Source of the DNA: Onthophagus taurus
Lineage: Eukaryota > Arthropoda > Insecta > Coleoptera > Scarabaeidae
Assembly (NCBI RefSeq): GCF_036711975.1
Contig: NC_091972.1
Location: forward strand, 23,131,001-23,195,000
Reading direction: 5' to 3'
DNA: 64,000 bases
Positions 23,236 to 33,300 of this stretch are shown in pieces (position 1 is the first letter of the stretch; the number at the start of each line of letters is the position of its first letter). The notes under the pieces were generated by a model. It was not told the DNA's origin and did no database searches. It was given only the letters and a program-made list of their open reading frames with translations. A program made the position numbers and the translations under genes.

Positions 23236-23835
23236 ACTCGTGTAAAGCGAGGGAAAGGTGTAGTTATAAAACGCAGATAATACCAGATAATCTGTAAATT
23301 TATCGCTACTAGAATTGTATGGACAGATAGGATTTAGAGTAGTATCGGTTGTAGTTCGGTAATACCTCTTCTCTCAAGGTGCTGTTCTGGGCACATGTGC
23401 AGATTTAAATGTGTATGCAGATACAGTGTGTTTTCTTCAACATCCGCTGATCATGGAGTAAAGGAAATGGTTGGGGTTGTTCTTTGCCATATCTTTACTG
23501 GATTTCCGTAATGACTTTGGTGTTAGGGATAGGACATAGTTTTCTGTTCTTGAATTCGTGATTTATCATATTCTCCTACTCTCCGTGCCAAAAGTCAGGG
23601 CCCTCACTTTAGAGATCGATATCTTCGCAACAGCTCACTCGATAAAAAAATTGCGGTAAAGTTTGTTGTAATTACTGAACATGTCTACGTAACATATGTT
23701 AATTTGAAAATTTTCGGATTCGCGGTTATCTTTTTATAGTGAGTTAAATGAAGAAAGTATCCCATTTTTTTACGGTGCCGAAAACTTTGCTAACTACTTC
23801 ATACTTGCTTGTGTTAAACACGTTCATTAATATCA
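23236..23835. other. No gene recognised
   Basis: About 600 bp without a supportable feature. Confidence 0.4.
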
Positions 23836-23839
23836 AGAA

Positions 23840-24085
23840 GAATTTTCCATAAACTCAGACAAGCATGATTATAGTACGCGTCAAAGAGGAGATTTGGCGA
23901 TTCCGTACCATCCGACAACAAGAACACAAAAATCTTTCAATTTTACAGAGGTGAAATTATATGATGCATTACCATTGGAGATAAGGGAAATGAATTCCAG
24001 AATGTTTAAAGCCACGGTGAAAGAAATTTTACAGGAAGGAGAATTTTATTCTATTAATGATTTTTTTATAAATTTTGAATTGTAA
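23840..24085 (+). pseudogene. C-terminal tail of a LINE ORF2
   Basis: The frame ending at 24085 reads IPYHPTTRTQKSFNFTEVKL...YDALPLEIREMNSRMFKATV...EILQEGEFYSINDFF. This is the C-terminal tail typical of Jockey-like LINE ORF2 proteins (a Y-N/D-x-LP-x-E-I block, then F-K-x-x-L, then FYSI-x-EFF). No RT core lies upstream. It is a 5'-truncated insertion just downstream of the ARL6 gene, in the opposite orientation. Confidence 0.65.
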
Positions 24086-24375
24086 TTTATTTTCTTTGTT
24101 TTGTGACGATGTATTATACGCTGTTTGTACCTTATAGAATAAAGAATAATATGAAATATGAAGTCTTTGAATCTTACTTAAAAGCCTTTTCAAGATATCG
24201 AATTACTTTCTTTGTTTCGTTGCTTTTGACTGGAGGCACTACCAACGCAAGGTTGAAGAAATCTGTGATCACAATCGCAAACAGACTGTGTATGAATGTA
24301 AAAAGCAAGAAAAATATTTATAATTCATGATAGCTTCAGAAAAATAATTAAAAAAGTAGAAAAAAACATATTCAA

Positions 24376-24386
24376 TTTATTTTATT
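24376..24386 (-). promoter_or_regulatory. Polyadenylation signals for the ARL6-like gene
   Basis: Two overlapping AATAAA hexamers on the minus strand (plus-strand TTTATT at 24376-24381 and 24381-24386) lie about 45-55 bp after the stop codon of the GTPase gene. Confidence 0.6.
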
Positions 24387-24429
24387 CAAATCAAACAACA
24401 TTTTTGTCCCTTTTAATATTACATTTCTG

Positions 24430-25063
24430 TTAAGGACTTCTGTTATTAATGTATTCTCTGATCTGTTGTGTTAACCATTCAACACCTTCCTGTAATCCTT
24501 CCCCCGTTAAAGCATTACTAGCTGAGATGTGCCAAGGTTTATCCATAATTTTATCCATTCCCAAAGCAGCGGCAATTTTTACGCTGCTCAAAGAGTCCTT
24601 ACAATCCATCTTATTAGCAAAAAATAAAACGGGAATTTTCTTGTTGCATACGTCCGGATGTGACAGAAGCAAATCCAACTCATCTTTTACAACAACCAAT
24701 CTCATTCGATCGCTGCTATCCACCACAAATATTATTCCGTGACAGTCTTTGTAATAATGCTCCCATAAATCTCTGTATCGACCGTGACCGGACATATCAA
24801 ATGCAGTGAAAGCTAAGTTTTGATCTAAAAAATGTTTGTGTTTAGTAACGAAAGGTATTTAATACAATTATTGACTTACTCTGAAAACGTTCAACGCTGA
24901 ACCCAACAGTTGGCACAATTTCCATTTTGTCGATTCGTTCCTCTTCATTTTTAAAATGATTAATAACCGTACTTTTACCACTATTATTCAATCCGATCAC
25001 AACCACATTCACCTCCTTCTTCTTAATACCCAAGAAAAAAGCGAGCTTCTGAAACAGACCCAT
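24430..25063 (-). CDS. Arl6: ARL6 (BBS3)-type small GTPase
   Basis: Two coding exons, 25063-24880 and 24824-24430. A 55-bp intron (GTAAGT donor, TTTTTTAG acceptor) splits one codon. The product is 192 residues, the size of ARL6. The start at 25063 gives the family N-terminus [18 protein letters not shown]; an upstream in-frame ATG (25120) would add 19 residues unlike the family. The P-loop is GLNNSGKS (24-31), switch I has VPTVGF (Thr52), and the guanine motif is ANKMD. ARL6 recruits the BBSome to membranes at the ciliary base. [20 protein letters not shown] and [11 protein letters not shown] fit ARL6 rather than other ARLs. Oddity: switch II reads DMSGHGRYR, with His75 where Arf-family proteins have Gln. 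A TTATTTCAG acceptor-like site at about 25110 suggests an upstream non-coding exon. Confidence 0.93.
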
Positions 25064-25120
25064 GTCTGCTGCATGTTTGTATAGTCTACAACTTGGAGAT
25101 GCAGGTACTGAAATAATCAA

Positions 25121-26130
25121 TACCCACGGGTATCGTGTTGGTTACCAATCGAAAGAATTATAAACAAGCAGGATTTAATATGTCATTCATAATAAAAAAG
25201 AAATCTTTTGGACTTTTAATTAAAAAGAAAATATAAATATTGTGAAACCGATTACAACAAAATTTTAATGCCAACGCTTAAAAAATGCCAATTTCGAGAT
25301 GGATTTATTCTTTATACTTATTTGAAGCAAGTTTATCTAATAAAAAATTGTACCCAAAACCGTTGTATTAATTCAAAAAAATAATAACAGATTTGGATAA
25401 GGGTACAAACCTGGTGTCAAAAATCTAAGCAAATGCTTAGAAATCGTAAAAGCCAAACTGTGTGCTGTCACAAGAATATACATTCGATATAGAATTTGTT
25501 TTGGGAAACGAAAACGTGTTGATCGAAATCAAACCGAGCAAATTCCATATTGACAAAGGATGCTGTCTTCAACATAGACGTCGAGAAGCTATTGACTCCG
25601 TGCTGACAGACGACATGAAAATACTGACCAAAGGCAACACTCCAAGTTGTTAACAATTCTTCAAATGTTCTCCGTCGCATATTATGATATGCTATAACTG
25701 ATAACTATAATAATAACTTAACTCTTTGCTTCTGGTACACTACGTGTTTGCCTTTTCCTTCCTGCATGGCCTATCCAATTTCTCGTTCTACCTTCTCCGT
25801 GGTTATCATCCATGGTTATTAACCATGGTTATCACGTTGCACTTTGGCCACGTATTCGAATTTAGCAAGCCATTCAACCTTTCTCTATACATCATCTCGA
25901 CTGACGTGGGCTGGTCCGCTGCTGCGCAGTTCGTGGTTTTACAACATATGTGCGCGCACACCCTTCCACATCATACTACGAAAACTTGTAGACGTTTTCT
26001 TTTATTTGGTGAAGATTTCACATTTCTATCTTGCTTTGTTGCTTTTCTGTGACCAGTCAAAAGTGCACCATGACGTTACGAACTCACTGTATTATAATTG
26101 TTTTGTACGGCCTCGATGTTTTCGTTCTTA
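25121..26130. other. No gene recognised
   Basis: This holds the presumed 5' flank of the ARL6-like gene, then AT-rich sequence and a pyrimidine-rich stretch (25725-26090) with a short self-complementary ATCCATGGTTATTAACCATGG block near 25808. Two open frames of about 60-100 residues on the plus strand show no domain. Confidence 0.4.
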
Positions 26131-27836
26131 AGGGGTAACACCACTGTAAAATGTTCACTATATGGATTGTTATTTTTTGCTTTTAAAATACTCTTTAAGG
26201 TCTTAAAAATCGCCTCCGAAAGATTTTATACAGATATCAATTGTTTTTTTAATTAAGCGTCCTACGCACATACGCGATAGCTATATCGTTGGAATATTGT
26301 GTTTACGTTTGTACTGTTGTATTTCTTTCCCTGTGATGCAGTTCTCTCTTTCTTTGTGGAAGTCTATAGGCAGGCATGTTTTGGGTGAAACATAAACATT
26401 GGTCTTATTTGTCAGTAAATCATAGCCATTAGACTAGTAGTACAAGAAGAAAAAAGATTAAGCGATGCCGAATGTGAAACTGTTTCCGGAGATGGGTCGT
26501 GGAGAAAAAGAAGTTTTTCGTCGCTCTACGGGTTAGTTTCTAGGAAAAAGTTTGGGAGGAAAGAGAAAACTGACTGAAAAATAAATCGATAAATTGACAA
26601 TTTATTACGGGCTAGCAATTAGAAGAAACTCCGTTTCCATCGAAAAAATGAAAGAGGCAATATGGGCCATCCTTTACCATCAAACATCCACAAACGAACA
26701 GCCACAACATGAAAGGTGTCCGAGCGGTGCCGATTCGTAGCGTAGTTCTGTAGTTGACAGGTTGCGAAATCAAAAAACCAACTGGCGGAATATAAGCACA
26801 AATCATCGATGCTACTGGTAATTTTCGAAGAGCTTAAACCTCTATATAATGATCTCAAAATTGAATTATTAAATCGTTGCTGGGTGGATTTACTCAGAAC
26901 AGTAATGACAGTTTTAACGCAACTGTCTGAGCAATTACATTTAAAAGTTCTTCTAGTGGCAAAAAGATTTTGGACATTTGCTCGCATATTGTTGTGAGAC
27001 AATTTAACGACGAAATGATCACTGTTATGCATATAATGCAAGTTTTAGGCATCACTATAGGTAGTAACTTACCATTTTTGGATAGAAGCCGATGAATAAC
27101 GTATAAAGTTATCAACGCTCACTTACTGTCTAAGCAAAAGAAGCTCGTTTGAGAATAAAATCCTCAAAACAAGAAGAAGATGACATCCGCAATGTTGAAG
27201 GGCAGCTTTATGGTCCTGGGATAGCAGATTCATCATTACTAAAAGATTTTCGCTCTAAATCTAGAGATATTCACTATTAAAACTTTAAATGCGTTTTTCT
27301 CAAAACTATGATTTTCAAATTGGCTAGCAGCATAACTCAAACAATTTTTAAACGAATGATTTCTTGTTTGAACAGAAAATGTAAAATGCCTTTCTCTAGC
27401 GAAGTACGTAGGATTTTTTCGATAAATTAAAAATTTGTTAAAGCTACTGCCAACTTTGTTTCATTATTTAAGCAAAAATGCAGACCTTAGTCTTAATAAT
27501 CCTATAAAATTGTTAAAATTCAACATTTTAAAAAACGACTACGTAGTACTTCCGCAGATATTAGTCTTAAGAAAATATTAGAAAAACTGTTTTGTTCCAG
27601 ACAAAAATTTATGGCAGTTATACTGCTAGCCAGTGGCTGCGGTCTCAAATGCAGCATTTCCGTCAACTGCTGAAGAATCCGCCATATTCAACATTTTATT
27701 GTTACCATATTTTTTAATGCACTAAACCTGTATTAATAAGATGAGCAACACCGAAATTTAATTATGTTGTGTAACTCGTTAAATACAATTATAAAAAGAG
27801 GCGTCATTTGCAGTCGGTTACAGTGGTGTTACCCCT
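26131..27836 (+). mobile_element. DNA transposon with 19-bp perfect TIRs and a Mutator-like transposase remnant
   Basis: AGGGGTAACACCACTGTAA at 26131-26149 is exactly complementary to 27818-27836, defining a 1706-bp element. Inside, plus-strand frames from about 26555 to 27240 read LTEKxIDKLTIYYGLAIRR, MKEAIWAILYHQTST, EQPQHERCPSG, later GITIGSNLPFLDRSR and EEDDIRNVEGQLYGPGIAD. These are landmarks of an arthropod-rich family annotated as a Mutator-like transposase domain (PF20700, from memory). Many stops occur and the N-terminal part is missing. No clear target-site duplication was found. Confidence 0.8.
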
Positions 27837-28029
27837 AAAGTTAAATAACGATCTTTTCCATATTACAGCACAGAAACCTTGACTTCACTTCCCGGCATAA
27901 GTATTTTTGCAGTGATTTAGCTTCTCCTATTCCATTGTTATGTTTCTTGAACCTTGAATCTTCAGATTCATATTTCTATATTAAAGAATGAGTGCTATCG
28001 ATAAGTTTTATATTCATTATGAAGATTGT

Positions 28030-28635
28030 GGAGGTGTCATGACAAATGGCATATTACAGCGATACGAAGCACATGGTTTTGGTTTACTTAGAGGTTATGT
28101 CTTATCAATGAGATGTGAAAAAACAATTAAATGTTAGTCGTTTAAGTGTGCAAAGAAGAATGGTTTCTTGCAACAGATTCTTATCAGCGACGGTCCGGTA
28201 CAGGTGCTAAAAAAAATAACTGCCAGAAAAGATCTTTGTCACAATTTCTGTATTGGGAGATCGAACGCAAACCAGCTTTTGACAAGCAAAAGGAGCGACC
28301 ACTGTTCGACGAAGGTCACGGGTAAGGGAAAATGATTTAACAGCTTGCAATTCATCTCCAGGACGTTTGCTTACTACACCTCACAAAAGACGTAGAGATC
28401 ACAGAAGAGCATGATGCCTTATGGTGGATTTGACGCAGTACTTTGAAGAAGTTGGTATTCCTGAAATATACTTACTGGCCTGCTCATAGCCCGGATTTTA
28501 GTCCTATTGAGCATATTTGGGACCAACTGAAAAGACGTGTAAGACGATGTACCATAACATGTGATGAACTTTGATTGGCCTTTATTCATGAATGGGACAA
28601 TCTTCCTCAAGTAGGCAAACAGGACGTGCTAATAT
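28030..28635 (+). pseudogene. Tc1-like transposase, decayed
   Basis: Plus-strand frames with stops show an N-terminal HTH part near 28335 (DLTACNSSPGRLLTTPHKRR). The C-terminal block at 28470-28630 reads YWPAHSPDFSPIEHIWDQLK, with the third catalytic acid (Glu) kept, then CDEL...LIHEWDNLP. The region between is heavily shortened, so most of the catalytic core is deleted. Confidence 0.75.
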
Positions 28636-29176
28636 CTATAAATAATAATAATATTTATTTCCATAAATGCCCAATGCACAGAAAACGTCACAAAAAAAAG
28701 ATACATTGTATGTTTTACAAAGATTTCACAATTTTTCGCTAAAAAGATCGTTTACCGAATATAAGTTTTTATGTTAACATCTCTTAAGGTATTTTTTGAT
28801 GCAGATAGCCAGTTTTATTTTTAATTCATTTGGAATGTTAACCTTAACACAAAAGTGAATTACGCTTGCTTGTATTTTACCATATTCCGTTTTCGGTGCT
28901 ACTAGGTAGACCGCTCAACGCCTCGCGTTAAATACCAGTGTTTCTCCTCGTATTTGGAGAAGAATGAACAGTAATTTTTTACAAATATACCTAGCCGTTT
29001 CTAAAATTAATAAAGATGGTAATATTAAGATCTTATAATGTTCAAAAGCTGGTTTACATGAATCTCTGGGTTTCAGTCTACGTATTCCTAGTCCACGTAT
29101 TTCTATAAGTTGCAATTTCTTCAATAAGATGTCATGGTGGACACTGTCAAATGCTTTAATTACGTCCATCATTATA

Positions 29177-29815
29177 TAGGGTTAAGGGGCTTATCCACGG
29201 TCAAGCATGGCCATCATGCATGCTGTTCATGCCGTTTCTTATACCAAAGAAACCGTCTATGCAGCCCCATCCACGGTCAATCTTGCATGATAGCTTGCGA
29301 TGCTCGTCATGCATGCATGACCGTGGACAGGCCCCTTAAGACAGGGAGGTATGGATGATTTGAACGTGGCGCCACGCAGGGTGGGGAGAACCTTGGTGGA
29401 TAAAGAGCCATTTAGTTATTAGTAACGATGGAGACGTAGTCGAGTAATAACCTCAATACTGTATGGTTTCAACAAGATGGGGCGACATGCCATACATCGA
29501 GAGCAGCTATGAACTTTTTAAGGCAGACCTTCCTTGGACGCCTCATTTCATTGCGTGAAGATGTGGAGTGGCCTTATCGGTCACCGGAGTCCTGTCACCT
29601 TGTGACTTTTTTTATGGGGCTACCTCAAAGCACGAGTATACATAAACAAACCACGTACACTTCAAGCCCTAAGTGAAACAATAACACAAGAAATTCTTTA
29701 ATTTTTCTAATGGCAACATTCAAGCTACACATTGAAAAAATAAAATTTGAGTTTCGTTGAAATATGAGTGTGTAACTGTTGTTTCAAATCATCCATACCT
29801 CCCCGACTAACCCTG
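29177..29815 (+). mobile_element. mariner remnant with TA duplication
   Basis: The ends match as inverted repeats: TAGGGTTA...GGAGGTATGGATGATTTGAA on the left (split by a MITE) and its complement ending at 29815. TA lies at 29175-29176 and 29816-29817. At 29455-29590, plus strand, is a decayed transposase core (TVWFQQDGATCHTSRAAMNF, then SLREDVEWP). It is internally deleted. Confidence 0.85.
29186..29335. mobile_element. 150-bp MITE with TTAA duplication
   Basis: It is flanked by TTAA at 29182-29185 and 29336-29339. Its ends are near-perfect inverted repeats (GGGGCTTATCCACGGTCA against GGGGCCTGTCCACGGTCA). It contains further CATGCATG and CCACGGTCA repeats, so the whole can fold on itself. 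TTAA targets are characteristic of piggyBac-type elements. It interrupts the left TIR of the surrounding mariner. Confidence 0.88.
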
Positions 29816-30380
29816 TACAACTGTTAAGATCGTTGTTATTAATTCCAGTTTGAATTCGTTCTAATAACTGGAAAATTGCAGATCTGCCTTTTATACAACC
29901 GTTTTGGGACTAGTTAAGTATTTGGTTCTTGGTAATGTAATCTCAGTCTTTTTAGGACAAGCTTTTCAAAAACTATTGCAATTAGTGCATTAGTGCAATT
30001 GGTCGATAATTTGTAAAATTTGATTTATTTCCTCTCTTATAAATCGGTCTTACTATAGTTCTTTCAGATTCATCAAAAATATTGCTGAATTGAAAGAGCT
30101 GTTTATGACGCTGCTCAAGGGTTCTGCAATTTCATCAACGCACTTTTTTAGAACAGAGATTGGAATAATAATAAATTAGAATTTCATCGTAACGCACCGT
30201 ATGTGTGTTATTCAAAGACATAATAATAGATTTTACTTCTATGGGATCTGTTAAGTAGAGTCCAAATGATTTTTTCATGGCTATATTCGATTTAACAGTA
30301 TTCTGTATATTTGTTTGTATATTATAATAGAAATGTCAATAAAATTTTAATAAACGTCTTATCACACGAAGATTATTAAA

Positions 30381-33300
30381 ATGTTTGAGGACAATTATTC
30401 TGATGAAGTAACTGGGCCAACTCTTCGCATAGACGTACCAAGTTTATCAACCCAAAAAGCAAGAAGTATTACAAGCGAAAAAGTCTTTGGCGATTTGGGC
30501 TGGAAGAACCTCTTATTAGTTCAATTTCAACGTCCGTTTACTTTCGCAATTTACGTTGGTATCATAGCATCTTATTGCATTATAGTTTTCGAAGCTGGAC
30601 TATCGTTTTCCATCCTACAAAACGAAACTCCCCTTGAGGTGTATATAACAAAAACGAAAGGAGTCATTTACGCGTTCGACGCCTTTTTCTTCATGGATGT
30701 GATGTTTATGATTATCTTTAAAAATACTGAGTGGCCCGAATATAGTCATCGGTTTAAAGCTAGAAACGCTGGTATATTAATCATGGAGATGTGTTCGTTG
30801 ATTCCGATTGACGGGATTTACTATGCTATTGCTGTAAAGAAGAAGCCGTCGTCGGTAAATTTTTTACGATTAAGATATGTTTTTAGAATTATTCGGATAT
30901 TTTACGATCAAAGGATTCCGTCGGCGATGACTAAAGAGCAATCGTTGATAATAAATACGGAAAAGTTGTTGATAACCGTTGGGGTTATGTGCTGCACGCT
31001 TGCTGCGTTAGTTCTCCCGTATATATGCGAGTTAAAATGTTTCCCAGAGGAGTTAGATAACGTGATGTATTATTATTTATACGTCGCTTCTGAGAAAATT
31101 ACCGGAAAAGGTTTTGGGAAGGTGTATTTCCACGCAAACTTAAACAAAGGTTTTGCAATTCAAGTATTTAACTACATAGGATTTATGGCGTATTTAGTTA
31201 TGGGGTATATCGTAAGCAAAGCGATTTGTATGTATATTTCCAATGATAATCACGTATATTCATATTTAACTAAATACAAAACTATCAAAGATGAATTAAA
31301 TAATTGGCGAAAAAGAAATCTTGCAATGTGGAGGATGCACGATGAATGTTTAGTTCGCACAATTGAGGCATATTACCGATTGATTTGGACTAAAAAACGG
31401 TGGTGTGTAACTATGGCTTTCACCCAAGAAGTTCTTCCTAAAGTTATGTTTAAAGACGTTTACTTAGATATGTCATGGAACGGGTTTAAACACTCCCACT
31501 TATTCAAAAACCAAGAAGTACATTTTCTACGGGAAGTAGCAACCTATATGAATCATTTAGTTTGCGCCCCAGGCGAACTTCTTTACGGCAGAGACCGAGA
31601 AAAACAAGGAATGTTTTATATTAAAACCGGCATCGTGCAAGTTTTATCAGAAGAAAATGGCGAAACTCCAATCATATCATTTTCCGGTGGTACATGTTTA
31701 GGAGAATCCACTTTAATAATTGGTTACGACTCAAATTGGAGCGTGATGTGTAAAACGTATTGCGAAATAAGTTTTTTAAAACGTTCCGATTTTATCAAGG
31801 TGAGTTTAATTTATCCTCGCGAATACCACAGATTGATAACAACGATTTCAAGAAGATATTTAAAAGCTAGGCGATACAGAGAATTATCTGAGTATCAATG
31901 GGAAAAATTATTAATTACAAATCCCGATACGGTAATAATGATTTGGTTGAAAAAAACGTTGCATCAATTGGTTGAAAACGAAACGATTTACAAACAAGAT
32001 GATTCATTTCGTGAGGAGGAGTTGGTTTTTTGTCCCGATTATTTAAATCTTTTGGTGATTACGGAAGATATTGAGTTGGTTATTGATATGATTTTTTTGA
32101 AAACTACGTTCCCGGCGATTTTTCAACCCGAGTCTGTTGTTTTAGATGGTTGGAACATATTCATTAGTATTATTGCGTTAATAATTTTTCTTTTTTATCC
32201 GTGTTATGCACTTTATTGCGGCACGATTACACACGCAACTCACGTTCTTATATTAAGTATTATAACATTTATTTGTTTGACGGATCTTTATATTCAATCT
32301 TCAACAGCCGTGCGTACTAAAGATACGCTTCTTACAACGATACCTTCAATAATTTATAATCGCTTAACAAACACGGGATTTTTGGTGGATTTATTTTCTT
32401 CGATACCTATTAGCATATTTTTTATCTTAATGAATAATCAGGTATCATACGAAACTTTGGTGCTAACTGAGATTCATAAACTTTTAAAAATTTACCGATT
32501 AAATTTCACCTTTTCGAAATTGGAGATGCTTCGGATTACTAATAAGATGGTTCTTAAATATTTTAAGGTTTTTTTGGTGGATTTCTTTTTATTTTATTAC
32601 ACAGCTTTGGTTTTGTATTACGTTATTTGTAACTCAACGAGTCGTGGGTGCCCCAAAGAATACCTTAATTTGATTGTTGAGTACTTTGATGATAGCCAAT
32701 TCAATGTTTTGTTGCACCTTTTCACGGTTGCAAGTACTTTTTTGGGGAATATGACCTTCACGGATTTGCTTAAATTCATTAAGTACGATCAAGTTGGGAT
32801 TGTAATAGCTGTCCAATTCCTGTACGCTTTCTGCAGCGTTTTCGTTTTGGCGTATATTTGTATTATGGAGACGTTGCGCGATAAAGAGGTGCATCAATAC
32901 AAGGAGTTTGTGGCTACGGTTGATGTGGTGTTGAAGGATTTAAATGTGAGCTCTGGATTGCAGCGAAGAATTAGCTTGTATTTGACGGATCAATTTTGGG
33001 ATAATAAAGGTTTACACCTCTTAAACCCGATGCTTTTTAAGAATAATATGTCGAATAATCTTTATTCGTTAATGAATCAAATTCGATATGAAAAGCTTCT
33101 TCACGATTTACCCTTACTCGCCGATTTAGAAGAAACTATAATTATCGACTTTTCGCGAAAATTAAAGGTGACTCATTATCCCCCAGGGGAAGTTATAACT
33201 TACGCAGGGGAAGTGTGCAAAGAAATGCACGTCATTGAAGTTGGATTTTGCCAAGTTTTGGGGAGTCAAAATAAAATATTGCATCCCAGTGAAAGTTTTT

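Larger units (their letters stand above)
28640..30290 (-). mobile_element. Jockey-like LINE, interrupted by a mariner
   Basis: Minus strand. The right part (30290-29818) carries pre-RT and early RT sequence (KSFGLYLTDPIEVKSIIMSL). The left part (29176-28880) carries motif A (MMDVIKAFDSVHHDILLKKL). At the left, (AAT)n at 28640-28655 is consistent with the 3' tail. The break at 29177-29815 is a TA-flanked mariner. Removing it and one TA restores the frame as SCIMMDVIKAFDSV, the expected RT motif. The RT core after motif A is largely deleted. The LINE ends less than 100 bp before the channel gene. Confidence 0.8.

Noticed and set aside
25462..25653. 63-residue plus-strand frame as a small gene
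   Set aside because: No recognisable motif, no conserved context, and both strands are open over the same stretch.
25808..25835. ATCCATGGTTATTAACCATGG palindrome-like block as a regulatory site
   Set aside because: A short chance-level palindrome in pyrimidine-rich sequence with no gene nearby.
26619..27041. 140-residue minus-strand frame
   Set aside because: It is antisense to recognisable transposase motifs on the plus strand (EQPQHERCP, QLYGPGIAD) within the TIR-bounded element.
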